DNA of 64,000 bases from Hydra vulgaris (Eukaryota > Cnidaria > Hydrozoa > Anthoathecata > Hydridae), in the NCBI RefSeq assembly GCF_038396675.1, contig NC_088921.1, forward strand, positions 16,269,501 through 16,333,500. The letters run 5' to 3'. Under the pieces are notes generated by a model, which was given only the letters and a program-made list of their open reading frames with translations, was not told the origin of the DNA and did not search any database. Each line of letters opens with the position of its first letter. Position 1 is the stretch's first letter. Made by a program: the position numbers and the translations under genes. Below, piece by piece: positions 24,195 through 36,275 of the stretch.

Positions 24195-24945
24195 AAAGTT
24201 GGAAGTTACTGGAAGAGAAAAGATGAAGATTGACAGACGACTTAAAGGATTGCAAATTATATGAATCCAGGAAAGTAAGATGAAGGAAGCGAATTTTAAA
24301 GAACTGATGTTCGAGGAAAAAAACTAGATGAACAAGAGTTTTTGAAGCACTTACGAACAGTCACAGGAAAAGGATAAGACTTAACTGAATGACGAGTAAC
24401 ATGAGAATAAATTTTAGTAGATGGCACAAGAGATGCTAGTTCTTTAGAGCAGTGTCCATTTTAGTGTATGTAGAAAAAAGAAAGAGAAGCAACATTACGA
24501 CGATGTGATAATGGTTGGAGATTGGCTGCAAGAGCAGGTCCAACTCTGTTTACAATGCATTTTTGCACCTTGTCTAAAAGAGAAAGGGCATCATTAGAAG
24601 GTCTACCACATATATGGCAACAATATTCCATTCAAGGCTGTATTTGAAATTTATAGAGATAGAGAATAGAATCCGAAGTAAGAAAGTCGAGCTCAATAGA
24701 AATTCGAGCTCGAAGAAATTGTCAAGCTTGATAAAGAGATGCCACCTTAGCTAGTTTCGCAACAGATTTGATATATATGGTTTCCAAGGAAGATCGGAAG
24801 TAAGAATTAATTCTAGAAGATGAAGAGTAGATGACACATCGAGTAGATTACCGTTCACAAATATGGGAATATCTAAATTATTGCAATAACGAATAGCTGA
24901 AAAAAGTTTAATCTGTATTGAAGTTCACCAGCCACTGTGAGCCCC
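24195..24945 (-). pseudogene. LINE reverse transcriptase C-terminal fragment (lineage 2)
   Basis: Minus strand, a second non-LTR element abutting the previous one. Readable blocks: LTSDLPWKPYIKSVAKLAKV, ASLYQARQFL, DSILYLYKFQIQP-MEYCCHI, CGRPSNDALSLLDKVQKCIV, NRVGPALAANLQPLSHRRNV, ASLSFFYIH, FPVTVRKCFKNS and SSFFPRTSVL-NSLPSS. This is the region from the end of the RT palm to the C-terminus of a jockey/CR1-type protein. In-frame stops replace Cys, Tyr and Trp at conserved places (for example before MEYCCHI). The upstream RT and endonuclease are missing. Confidence 0.75.
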
Positions 24946-25092
24946 AACAAAAAACAAAAATATAAAAATATAATGTTTAGTATCAAAAATGTAAAGACAT
25001 ATCCTTGTAAAGACATATCTTTGTAAAAACATATGATCGTAAAAAAAACACCTTGTTATAACTTGATAGTTTAATTATATACGCAAACTTAC

Positions 25093-26749
25093 CTCTTTAG
25101 AAGTTTTCCTTTACAGAATTCCCAGGATAAGAAATCAGACGTAGCTTTTCGACAGTCTTCGATATTTTCGGAATGTGCTATACAACGCAAATATATTTTT
25201 ACATATTGGGCAATATTTTGCACTCCATTATCAGACTTGGAAATCCAATGGTGCCAAGATTGCTCACGATGAAAGTCACACAAATACACTTTGATGTTAG
25301 GGAAAACTGACTCTAGGGAAGAAATCTCTTCTTCACCGAAATCAACCATGGCATATTTAAGATCTATATTAGGATTCCATGATTTTATGAACATCAAAGC
25401 TTTTGTGATCATGGCTTGCGTCTCTTCCTGTAACACAAAAATTGCAACGACTTTTTGAAAATTGACATTAGTTCTTACAACCAAAAAAAACAAAGGCAAA
25501 GCATACTTTGTGGTTTTATACGTTGCATCTAAACATATGAAATGTTCTGCATATCTTCGATACAAGCGTTTCATTTTGTCCGATTGATAAACAAAAATCA
25601 TTTTACCATCTGTATTATGAGTTGCTAAATTTTTTATTACTTTTTCGATTTCTTCATCACTTTGCAAATCTGTGACATTTTTTACTGTTTGATCTTCGAT
25701 GCGCTTTTTCAAACCCTCAAACTTTATGTCACCCCATTTGCACCATTTATCTTTTATGAGCTGTTCAACATTTATTTGGTATACTTTAGCATATTGATTT
25801 TTCAGCTTTTCGGAATTAATAATATTTCTAATTTTCTTTCGAGAAGGTGTATATCGACGTCGTTGAAAGTCAGTGTCACAATACTTTGGCAAAATAACTA
25901 GATTTACATATCCTTCAGCTCTACTTTCTAAATCCCTTATACCCTTACAACCATTTCTTATTTGTTCTCGTAAAAAATCATCAACTCGTTTATCTAACGG
26001 TTCTATCAAACCAGCTGCTTCACCAATGTTATGATTTGTATGCGGCTCAGTAGGCCATTTTAGCAAATAAACAAGTTGTCCGATTTGAGGAGAATCTTTA
26101 GATCTTACTACTTCAAACTGCTTTTTCAACTGCCGTCCTGCGTTAGTTCGATTATATGTATTATTTTTTGCCAGTTTAATTTCATTAAAGATCATGATTT
26201 TTTTTAACAGAAAAAGATACAGGACAATCCATTTTTTTGTCGGTTGCGTGTACTAACGTGATTTTTTGTACACGTGATCCTTCATACGCAGAGCATTGTT
26301 TTCCATTCGGTATCGTTCCTTTTTCGTAGTATCGATATCTTTTCCTTGATGGCAATAATATATTCGCTTTCCAAGCAATATATAAGGGTGTCCACTGTAC
26401 GGGATTGGTAGTCGATCGTTTGCACCACAAAATTCCCAGCATGGTTTTGGTAAATTCTTTGAGGAATTCAAAATGTCACTAAGTGAAACTAAACAGAATA
26501 AATCAAAACAATAAACAAGATTGTTGGATGCGATCTATGCTGATTCCCACTCCTATACTCACTGACATACCTACGCGTCAATATGTAGTAACTTTATTTC
26601 AATCTTATGCACATAACACTTACAAAAAAAAAGTTATTTATTAAAGCTTACCATCTTGAAAAATCTTTTGATTTCTCAGTGATGCGATACTTTATAATCG
26701 TGTCTTCTTCGTATGTTAGTATAGCATCTGACAATGAATTGTAGCTCAT
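25093..26749 (-). pseudogene. MULE transposase with CaRF-like N-terminus, frameshifted
   Basis: Two exons are visible. Exon 1 is 26749-26652 (MSYNSLSDAILTYEEDTIIK, donor GTAAGC) and exon 2 runs from 26478 (after CACTTAG, matching phase 2) to 25093, where AAAGAG|GTAAGT is a good donor; the rest is missing. Exon 2 begins PKPCWEFCGANDRLP, GHPYILLGKRIYYCHQGKDI and KKMDCPVSF, resembling the CaRF (ALS2CR8) DNA-binding region. The Mutator-like nuclease follows: HFICLDATYKTTKYALPLFF (first Asp), LKYAMVDFGEEE (second Asp), VYLCDFHREQSWHHW. The MULE DDE enzyme moves its element by cut and paste. Frames shift at T6 26262-26267 and T8 26198-26205 (A-runs in the gene). The 368-residue main frame (26195-25089) is otherwise open. 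Confidence 0.8.
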
Positions 26750-27379
26750 AAACTGGAAAACATCTAAATAAAATAAAAAATTAAATCTGACCTAAATTAT
26801 TTTTGAATTATGGAATGAGTAACTAAAAAATCGCACAATCGTAAATAAGACCAAACAACGGGTTGTTTTTTTTTTGATATCAAAGACAATCAGTGGTGGC
26901 ATTCCGCATTCCAATGATGTTCATTCTATAATTCAAATCATGTCATGTAAAAATAATGTAATGTTTGCGGGTTATTAGGCATATCGTAACCATCGTGATC
27001 ATACGTAAACATTTGAATACATTTTAGTATTCCTTTTATTATTTTTTTAGTATCAGTAATTTTTCACTACGTTGGAAAAAACGCAATGTCAAAGACTTTG
27101 GAGCTAAGTATGTGTTCTAAATTTATTTCTAAAGTTATTCACAGAAATCAGCGCTGAATATTTTTAATAATTCAACTTGCTTAATTATTATAAATATCAA
27201 AATTTGATATTTATAATAATTAAGCAAGTTGAATTATTGCAGTCAAAAAAAGAAACAAATAAATTACTTTAATCAACTTGATGCATAAATCATAATTTTC
27301 ATTTTATCATCAAATTTAATAAATATGGCATTTGCTTATATTCCTGGTCTTCAAACTAACTTTTTTTCTTGAATCTGAC
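26750..27379. other. Spacer with 73-bp palindrome
   Basis: Contains the inverted repeat 27166-27238 described separately. The rest is AT-rich without a supported gene. Confidence 0.5.
27166..27238. repeat. Perfect inverted repeat, 36-bp arms, 1-nt centre
   Basis: The left arm begins AATAATTCAACTTGC and the right arm ends GCAAGTTGAATTATT; every base pairs around the centre at 27202. With this length and no spacer it would extrude as a cruciform. It is either a minimal insertion or a replication fold-back product. Confidence 0.9.
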
Positions 27380-28250
27380 TTTTTACAATGTTTACCTACC
27401 TACTTGCTCGTTGTGAGACTAATTTAAATTCATCTTTGAATCTCAATGTTGATGTTGGCAATCATGTCACCTTAATAGTCACATCCTTGGGCTGCTCAAT
27501 AGAGCTCAGGTGTTTCTAAATCTGCAAGTATTAAAGCTCAAAATTTTTGCAATTCGTGACTGGTATCATGTCTTTGATTCAGTGCTCAATCTCTACTCAT
27601 TCAATCTTAGAAAGCTCTGAATGCAGTTTGATCTATGTAAAACTTTCTCATTTTTCTTCAATATCTCCATTCTTCCTATCACAGTACATCTTACAACAAC
27701 CTTACATTTAAAAAATCACAGAAGAAGATGAAACTCCTTCATTGCAACAATAAATGTGCTCCTTTTGTAATTTTAATATACAAGCTGGCATGGGTTTTCT
27801 TATTCCTTCTCGCTAATTCTATGTTAATCTTCACTTTTCTCAGTGATTTTCTTCTCATTGAGCTGTTGCTATTCTAAATTGTAATCTAACTTCCATCTTC
27901 CATCTCAAACAACTCTCCTGAAAACAAATATCTCTTTAAAGGCAACAAAGAAACTAAAAGTGCTGCAAATAAATTGCAAGCACTCCTTTTAACACATAAT
28001 CATTCTATCCCTGATAAGTTTTTTTTATAATAAATACTCAAACTAATGACCTTGTTCAGCTAATAAATTGTTTGTTTGTATTAGTTCAGTTAGTTAATAT
28101 CGCTATCCAGCACCTTTACAAATTTGTTAACTATTAGAGAAAGCCTTATCTTGAATCTGTTAGTAAATATAATCTTTACGTTTCAAATCATTTTGCTACA
28201 AAAAGTCCATAAAATACCAATGCATAAAATGATCAAACAATCTTCCTTCT
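27380..28250 (+). pseudogene. Highly degenerate LINE, endonuclease to early RT region
   Basis: Plus strand. Scattered blocks survive across frames: CETNLNSSLNL (about 27414), SIKAQNFCNS (about 27530; the end of the apurinic-type endonuclease domain has a similar xxIKAHNF word), IQAGMGFLIPSR (about 27780) and FKGNKETKSAANKLQALLLT (about 27936). The order fits the endonuclease-RT linker of a jockey/CR1-type element. There are many stops and no intact catalytic motif, so the identification depends on block order. Confidence 0.5.
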
Positions 28251-28319
28251 CAGTTAAAATCAATTGACTCAATTGCTAACTTTAAAAACTAACTTTTTAA
28301 CTATTTGTTAAAAATATAC

Positions 28320-28430
28320 TATTATATATATGCTATAATAACTGTTGTTATATATTATTCTGATTGTTATTATTATAATTACTATTGTTACAATTATTAT
28401 TGTTATTACTATTGTTATCTTCATTGTAAT
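28320..28430. repeat. TTA/TTG-type low-complexity tract
   Basis: Irregular TTATTG and TTACTA words. The 62-residue frame here is Tyr-rich only because of the repeat. Confidence 0.7.
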
Positions 28431-28648
28431 GTGGTAGGTTTTTACAAGAGATTTTATTTACGTCTGCTAATTGTTAAAATATGTATAACTTGAATCTAAA
28501 TTTTTAGTAATGGCAAGTTTCCTACATTTTCTTTTTCTTAAAATTTAATAAAATCTTATATCTAAAAATTCATTAATGATAATTTCAGTACAGCTATTCC
28601 CTACTCCAGTTTTTATGCTTTCTCAGAAAAATCACATAGTATTGTCAT

Positions 28649-28650
<2 letters not shown>

Positions 28651-28709
<59 letters not shown>
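28651..28709. repeat. (CA)n microsatellite
   Basis: Uninterrupted ACAC repeat of about 29 units, immediately followed by TGTATATTTATACATATA. Confidence 0.95.
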
Positions 28710-28713
<4 letters not shown>

Positions 28714-28874
28714 TATTTATACATATAATGCATACAATATAAAATACATAATATAAACTTATATTATTATATATATAATAATATATAAACATATATATTA
28801 AGCTTTCATATAAATAACTCTTATGTAAAAATTATGCATATATAATTATGAGCCTAATTTATATATAATTAAAG

Positions 28875-28875
<1 letters not shown>

Positions 28876-28969
<94 letters not shown>

Positions 28970-28992
28970 TATATATTTATTTATATATATAT
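28876..28992. repeat. (TA)n microsatellite
   Basis: Two (TA)n blocks split by TACA and TAAATA interruptions. Flanking sequence (TTATGAGCyTAATTTATA) appears on both sides at about 28846 and 29024, so the tract may have grown inside a small duplicated unit. Confidence 0.9.
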
Positions 28993-29563
28993 GTATATAA
29001 ATATATATATTTATTATATATAATTATGAGCTTAATTTATAGATAATAAAAATTATGAGCTTAAACTTACCTTTTAGAAATATTACATCCATGAATGACT
29101 AAAGTAAACCAATGTGAATGTAATAAACTAAATGAAATAAAGACAACGTAAATATGCACTTGAAATAACAAATCAAATTATGCACGTGTGTTGTTGCGGC
29201 AAAAAATTTAGATATTGTTCGACAAAATACTGCATATAAAAATAATCGTTGCGAGTGGGATATGATCAAGACACAACCAAATGGTCGAGGAATAACTAAG
29301 ATTATCATCATGTAATTACATTATGCTATACAATATTTTTCGCTAACTGGTTCCCTGTTTCAGTATATTCCCATAACATATGAAATACTAAAATAGGCTT
29401 TCAAATAGCTATGTATTAAAATGCTACTAAAACAAACTTACATTTTGCAAAGACTACTTACAACTCTTATCAGGAAATAAAAATAAAGGTTTGTAATTTT
29501 ATATGTATTAAGGATTTGAGAAAAAATTTATTATTAGCGCTAGCTATCAGTTCTTTGTCTTTT

Positions 29564-31623
29564 TTAAAACTCTTTTACCTGATCTTTTCTTACAGAATCT
29601 GTAATTTCTTTTTGTAAATTAATATAAAAAATATTAATGACAATTCGAGATCCATATTTAATTCCCCATTCTTGGTGATTCTCGCATGTAAAATCAACAC
29701 TGCTATAATAAATCTTAAAAATTTGTTCTGCAAAACTTTTGATTGATAAAGAATAACTGCAGTGTTTGATTAGAATAGGAGAAATAATATCTAGAATACT
29801 AAAAAGATGACAAATAAAATCAGACAAAGATTGACTTGGACATATAATTCCACCTCTGGATAATATGAGAAGTTTGTTTGGTTAAAGTAAAATATTCACA
29901 TGTTGACCAAATTTCAATCCAATTTGCAATTTCTCTATAAAATGTGGGTTTTTTATCTCCTTTTACAGCAGCATTGCCTAGCTGATTGGATGTATTAAAC
30001 ATCTGCTTTAAATTAAGTGTGACAAATAACTTATGAAACAATGATAAAAATTGTACTGCATCATTTCTTTCAGAAAAATAACTTAGTATCGCAGCTGTAG
30101 TTGTTTCATCAAGAATTGCTAATGCAAGATTAAGATCTTGTTTATTGTTTCCAGGATGAGATTAATTTTCCTTGCTTTATTCAAGTTTCCATTTAATAAT
30201 TGGCCTTTTTCATAAACTTTATGAAATAAATCCCAAGTAATAAAACCAGCTGAAACTTCAACTTTGTCTCTGAAGAAATCAAACGAAAAAGAAGGAAAAA
30301 CAAATTTTTTTCCATTCAACAAGTTATTTCTAACATTTTTTATTAAATGGATTATACAATACAATAGATATGTTTTTAAAAATCCATTATAAGCTGGATG
30401 ATAAATAAATAGTTTTCCATCTCCAGTATAGGATTTATGTAACTCTAAAAATGCATTAACATTGGTAGAATGATTGTCTGTAACAATAGCTCTTACTTTA
30501 AAACCTGATTGGTGCAATGAGGTAATGTACTCATCAATTTCTTTTTTCAACCATGATCCTGTTGTGCAAACTTCAGGTGATGATCTCACAACATAAGGAA
30601 TAGCTTTTTGAAGCCCTACAATCATAAAAACAACAACACCTTTATAAAGATTACTTTCTGAATCTTCACCAATATATTTCCCACTTTGATATTGGGCTGC
30701 TTTTTGCAGATAAATTTGATCCACAAGAAGCACACAATCACATGATACACAATGTTTTGTAATGAAACTGTTAAAGCTTTATACGCATTTATATCACCAC
30801 TTTGGATTTTTTAAGTAAACTAAAAGATGGTAAAGGTAGTTGTTCTAACAATAACTTATAAGACTGTGCTGAAGTGTGACGTAAAATTAGTGCATAACGT
30901 ATAATGGATGCAGAATATGGAGGTCTGCCTTGAGGAGAATAGTATCTAATTTCATTTAACTCTGTCAAAATTGAATTCATACCACTGGCTTTATTTCTAA
31001 TATAGACAGGAAAATTTTCTAACATACTACAGTTTGTTAATTTGCAATTATGACCACTACGAAACCATTCAGGTAAAGAAATATGATAGCCTTTATATGA
31101 GAATGAAACATAAAGATCTTTATTTACAGTTATTGACTCAAAAATAGTTGATATGCCTGGTTTTTCATCAAAACATAGTTTATAATAAACAACACTATCA
31201 TGAATTTTTTTAAACGTAAAGCCCGGCGGAGAATGTTGTTCTGTCAAAGAATTAAGATTAATTGTTTTATCAACACTTTGAAAATCTTCAAAATCATCTT
31301 TTCCTAAATATCTCAAAGTTGGTTCTTTTTAGGGCAACTTTGGAACCCTTAGAGCCGACGATCCACTTATTTCATTGGTTTGAATAGTTGGAACTGGAAG
31401 AAGATTCCGTTTCAAGGTGCATCTTTTACCTTAATTAATAAATTTGTCATCAAAATGATTCACACAAATAGCTTAATATTTTGATGGAACCCAATCTTTT
31501 CTATTAATAAAGTATATCCATCGTTCTCGCAAATTCATATTCTTCAGGAAAATGAAATGTTGACTTTTTTGGACCATAAAAGTAACCAGTTTTACAGTTT
31601 GTAACAACACATTTATTAACCAT
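29564..31623 (-). pseudogene. P-element (THAP9-like) transposase pseudogene
   Basis: Starts at the ATG at 31623. The N-terminus is a C2CH THAP zinc finger: CVVTNC, FHFPEE, RERWIYFINRKDWVPS and AICVNHFDDKFI, then LKRNLLPVPTI. The linker reads LRYLGKDDFEDFQ. The catalytic region follows: YYSPQGRPPYSASIIRYALI (about 30950), LPLPSFSLLKKSK, VDQIYLQKAAQYQSGKYIGE, NLYKGVVVFMIVGL, VRAIVTDNHSTNVNAF (about 30490) and IIHLIKNVRNNLLNGKKFVF (about 30340). HPGNNKQDLNLALAILDETT at about 30150 needs a frame change, and QLGNAAVKGDKKP follows. Several stops occur in the THAP part, plus frame changes near 31575, 30740 and 30157. P elements cut and paste using GTP as cofactor; this copy is dead. No terminal repeats were identified. 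Confidence 0.85.
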
Positions 31624-33218
31624 TTTATTACTAAAACGAATCAAAAAAATGTGAGTTATTTTTAAATATAAATTCACTTACATTTATTATTGGAATTATC
31701 TCCACTTAAATAAAATCGCATAAAAAAGCAGTTTTACTATATACAATAATAATAATAATACACTGTCTGTGTGTCTTTTTCATTATTCCACTCTCTAATG
31801 GAATATAATGAAACAGGCAATCAGTCAGAATACATTCTCATATTAATCAGCTCAGAATACATTACATATTAAATGACTATAAAAGCATAAACCAATGCAT
31901 GCAAGCAAATATTTATATAGTAATTGTTACAATATTATAATTCAATATTTTACTCAACACCGTATGTATAATATTCACTGATAAATATATTGTTAATGTT
32001 GTTGTTGTTAGTAAAACCTTTCATACATAATTTAAAATTTAAAAATAAGCCGTAAAAAAACTGGCCTCTTAATTTTTTACGGAAAATGCAACAAATCAGG
32101 CCGTATAATAACAGTAGGCCATGGCCCAATATGATTTCTCCATTATAAATTAAAAAAAAAATGTTGTCGAAAGGTTGAAGTAATAGCCTTATCGTCTTTA
32201 AGTTTCTTACTGTTTATATTGTATATTTTATATTATTTAAAACGAGAAACATAGGCTTTTATTCTTTCAATATTTTTGTATAAAGAGCTTTGTTAAAATT
32301 TATTTTATTGTATTATCAGAAAAAAAAAACTTCTGAGGGTTGGAAAAAGTAAAAAAGTATTTAAAAATTAAATTATTTAATCCATAAAACTGTTTATAGA
32401 TTTAAAGGAACAGGAAATAACTTCTAAAGATAATTTTCAGGCTTTTTCTCTTTCTTTCTGGAAAAGTCGCTGTAGTATTTATTATATGAGCTACGAGTTT
32501 TCGTCTTGATAGCTACAGAATGCAGGATCTTTCACAATATAAACAACTTTACTTCCTATCATGACTACTTATTTAGAACACAGAACAAGATCATAATGAT
32601 TTACTATTTGTTCAGAGGCTCATTAAGCTTCTGAAGACTACTGTTAGCTTTAGTCTATTTATTCTATTTAATTTCATCACATTAATAAACGTACAGTTAG
32701 GTATGACATACATTAAAACATCTAAGCATATAGTATATGTATATACGTGTATGCATAGGCAGTGTTAGTAATGCTTAAGTATTTAGCGCAAAAATTGATC
32801 GATAGCTAATTTTTTCATTAGTTATTTTCATTCGACACATCGGAAAATTACTTGTTGCTATGAAGCCGGAATGCACATTGTCGCAGAAGGAAGCTTTGTT
32901 CAATAAGCTGTTTGAGCAACACAGGGAAGCTAGATTTTGTGAGATCTTTGAAACCGTTTTGAATAAAATGTTTGTTTAGGATGCCACGCTATTTATTTTT
33001 CACTGTCCTGAATACGCCGACATCAAGTGGCTGTAGCACGCGAGATGCATGAACCAATTGCTTAGAAATAATAATACTCTTTTGCTTAATGAGTTAGTGT
33101 CAGTTTGCATGGCCGTCTAGAAAAAGGACTTTATAATTTATTAAAATGATTATAATGTAAATAGGAAAATAATATTAAAAACTCTAATAAAGTTTTTTTA
33201 CTATGTATCAACATACAT
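31624..33218. other. Spacer, no gene
   Basis: AT-rich, with a short (TAA)n tract near 31747-31760. Around 32030-32110 the words CCGTAAAAAA and TTTTTTACGG form a short inverted pair. No supported open frame. Confidence 0.45.
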
Positions 33219-33901
33219 ATACCCTCTAAAAAATGAAGCGTTGATTTGATGTTGATCAACGTTGATTTTGTGTTGACATTCGCGATCAACGGTGGTCAAC
33301 TATAAATGGATGTTGTAGCAACGGCAATGTTATCAACAGCAAATCAACGTTTATTGACAAACACTGAGCGCTCGTTGATTTTCTGTTGACAAAAAACAAA
33401 TTTATTGAGCCGTTTACTAACAGTAATTTGCTGAACAAACACCATGTTCTGCTGGGGTTTTTTTTTGTTATTTTTGGTGGTAATAAAACGTTTGTTCAAA
33501 TTTTAATTATATTACGGTATGAAATGAATATAAACTTTATTGAAAAATATATATTTTATTAAGTAATTATATTTTCAGTTCTTGAATAAAGATTATCCTA
33601 ATGAAATTAGGGTAGTTTTTTAACTATTTAAGGATAATAAAACATCGTAATATAAAATTTTTTAAAATTTAACATGCAAAAGTCTCAATTTAGCAGCAAT
33701 TTGGCTTATTAATGCATATTATAATAACATTACTATTATCATAGCAAATTAGTAATGTTTATGACTGCAAGTATTTACCTGATAAATTCTGACTGCAAAC
33801 TTAAATCATATAGTACAAAATGCAATTTAAATTGGTTTTTTCTGTATAAGAATAATAATTCGTTTTTTTTTTCTTTTGTGATGTAATAAGATAAAGATAA
33901 T

Positions 33902-35930
33902 AATGCCTAAACGTGACAGAAGCCTATACATGAGAGAATTTATGAAAGAAAACGAGATACTGAAAAAAGAATAAAATATCTTCTTGAAGAGTGCAATATT
34001 GTTGGTAGAGGAAATTGCATGCATCTAGATTCAGACATTCAAAAGATTTTTGAAATTTCTGAAGATATGCACAGTAATGTAGTTTCTGAAGATGTGCACA
34101 GCGATATATTGATGTTTTCAATCACTTCGCTTGAAAATAAATTTTGTTTAAGTAAAGTTGAATCTAATTATGTTGATGTTGACAACATTGCAGTTGAAAA
34201 TAGTTTCTGCAGTAGTATTGATACTCTAACTTCAACAAAAGATTTTTTATATGAGTGGTCATTAAAATACTGTATAAAAGATGATGCTTTAAATGCACTT
34301 TTATTTTACTTAAATAAATTTCCATCTATACCAAAATGCAGGCAGACATTACAAAAATCTCTTTAAAAAGTTAATGTTTTATATGTCAGTGGAGGCAATT
34401 ATATATATCTTCGAGTTGAAAGTGCAATTGATCATTATATATCAACAATTGGAAATAAGGAAAAGCTTGATATAATTGTAAGTATTGATGGTGCACCTAT
34501 GTACAATAGTAAAAAGACTTCCATTTGGCCTACACTAATTACAATTAACAGAAAAGGACCATATGCTGTTGCAATTTGGTATGGTCAGGGAAAACCAAAC
34601 AATTTGGATGAGTACTTTAAAGATTTTATTCTTGAAATGAAAAAATTGCAAATTAATGGATATAAACAGCTGCAGGTGACTATTAAAGCTTTTGTTTGTG
34701 ATGCGCCTGCAAGAGCATTTGTTTAATGCATTATAGGGCATAGTGGCTACTATAGCTGTGAAAGATGTATGGCAGTTGGCACACAAGAACATGGTCACCA
34801 TGTTCTTGTGTGCCAACTGCCATACATCTTTCACTATGCCCTATAATGCATTAAACAAATGCTCTTGCAGGCGCATCACAAACAAAAGCTTTAATAGTCA
34901 CCTGCAGCTGTTTATATCCATTAATTTGCAATTTTACACCATTGGTGTAAGATTATTGGAAACAACTGCTTTACTTCGTACTGACATGGCTTTTAAAAAT
35001 AATTTGTATAAAGAAGAAGGTCATCAACTTGAGAGTCTTTCTCTGCTTGTTCAGTTAAATTTCCCAATGGTAACTGGATTCCCATTGGACTATATGTACC
35101 TTATATGTCTCGGGGTAGTTAAAAAACTTCTAATAAACTGGTGTAAAGGTCCCTGATGTATTATAATAAGTCAATCTGTTAAAGACAGTATTTCAAATGA
35201 ACTCATAAATTTACGAAGTTATACACCATCCAATTTTTAACGTAGACCACGCTCTTTAAATGAACTTGAGAAGTGGAAAGCAACAGAGTTTCGATTCTTT
35301 CTGCTTTATGCTGGACCTGTTGTTTTAAAAGGAAAAATAAATAAAACTAACTGTCTTATTTATTTCTCTTTCAATTGCTATGCACATACTGCTTTCAGAT
35401 AAAATGGTGAAAAATGAATTGTTAGTGGCATATGCTAAACAGTTGCTTATATGGTTCGTTAGAGAAGTACAAATTTTGTATGGGGAGATCCTTGTAACAT
35501 ACAATACTTATAGCATGATTCATTTAGCTGATGATTGTGTTAACTTTGGTGATAGTCTTGATCATCTATCAGCTTTTCCTTTTGAAAACTTTTTGGGTCA
35601 AATTAAAAAAATGGTGCGAAAATCACATCAGACTGTTGCCTAAATACTGAATCAACTAGATGAGAGAAAAAAGGTTTATTTTAGGAGAAGAGGTTTGGTA
35701 GATCTTGTAAAATGCTAGGCACTAAATCCTCATTCAGCTTGAAAGTTTTTTCCTGATTGTTTTGAAACATCTTATTTAGACGTTTGTTATGAAAATTCAT
35801 TAGCCAACCTAAAAACAATTTTTCTGAAGAAAAAAAAGAACTTTTGAAAAAAGGCTTGATGATACCTGTTCAAAAAGGTGATTATGCTTTTTTTCTACTT
35901 AAGCATTGTGGTATTGCTTATGATCACTGA
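33902..35930 (+). pseudogene. TNP2-like transposase pseudogene, copy 2
   Basis: ATG at 33902 (MPKRDRSLYMREFMKE), with a shift in an A-rich stretch to KRDTEKRIKYLLEECNIVGR. Main frame: SIDGAPMYNSKKTSIWPTL (about 34483, likely first catalytic Asp), GQGKPNNLDEYFKDFI, KAFVCDAPARAF (second Asp), GHSGYYSCERCMAVG. After an inverted duplication: LNFPMVTGFPLDYMYLICLG, LNELEKWKATEFRFFLLYAG, then in another frame YNTYSMIHLADDCVNFGDSL and DHLSAFPFENFLGQIKKMV (a DUF4218-like block, about 35560). A tail reads KGLMIPVQKGDYAFFLLKHC (about 35860). Stops lie at 34364-34366 and 34724-34726 and more occur downstream. The protein would be about 600-650 residues. It precedes the accessory gene by about 350 bp. Confidence 0.7.
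34642..34935. repeat. Fold-back inverted duplication inside the transposase
   Basis: The left arm (34642-34795, 154 nt) and right arm (34797-34935, 139 nt) are reverse complements around a single C at 34796. They appear identical except for a 15-nt block (GCTACTATAGCTGTG) missing from the right arm. The arms contain the VCDAPARAF-GYYSCERC coding segment, so the second catalytic block is present in both orientations. This is the signature of template switching or fold-back repair, not a MITE. Confidence 0.9.
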
Positions 35931-36275
35931 TTTCTTGAATTAAAAACACAAATTTTGATTATACTTGCAGACCATCAATTTTTAAAGAATGTCTTTGCAT
36001 GTGTCATTTTGTAAAATTTGTTATAAATTTGTCAAATATATAGTTCATTGAATAATTTTAAAGTGAGTTTAATGCATTTTAATTTAAATTTTTTTTTTGT
36101 GAAACAAATACCTGGTATGTTTATAGAAATAATAAAATATTTACGCTGGTGTTTTACATTAATAAATTTAAAAAGCCTTTTACAAAGTTCATTGTTTTAA
36201 TCTCTAATGTATTTTTAATTTTATTTTGTAACTTATATAAGATTGTTTAGAATTAAATTGCACCAGAATATTGAA

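Noticed and set aside
34535..34834. Minus-strand 99-residue frame at 34.5-34.8 kb and part of the plus frame at 34743
   Set aside because: Both share the same peptides because of the inverted duplication; neither is a separate gene.
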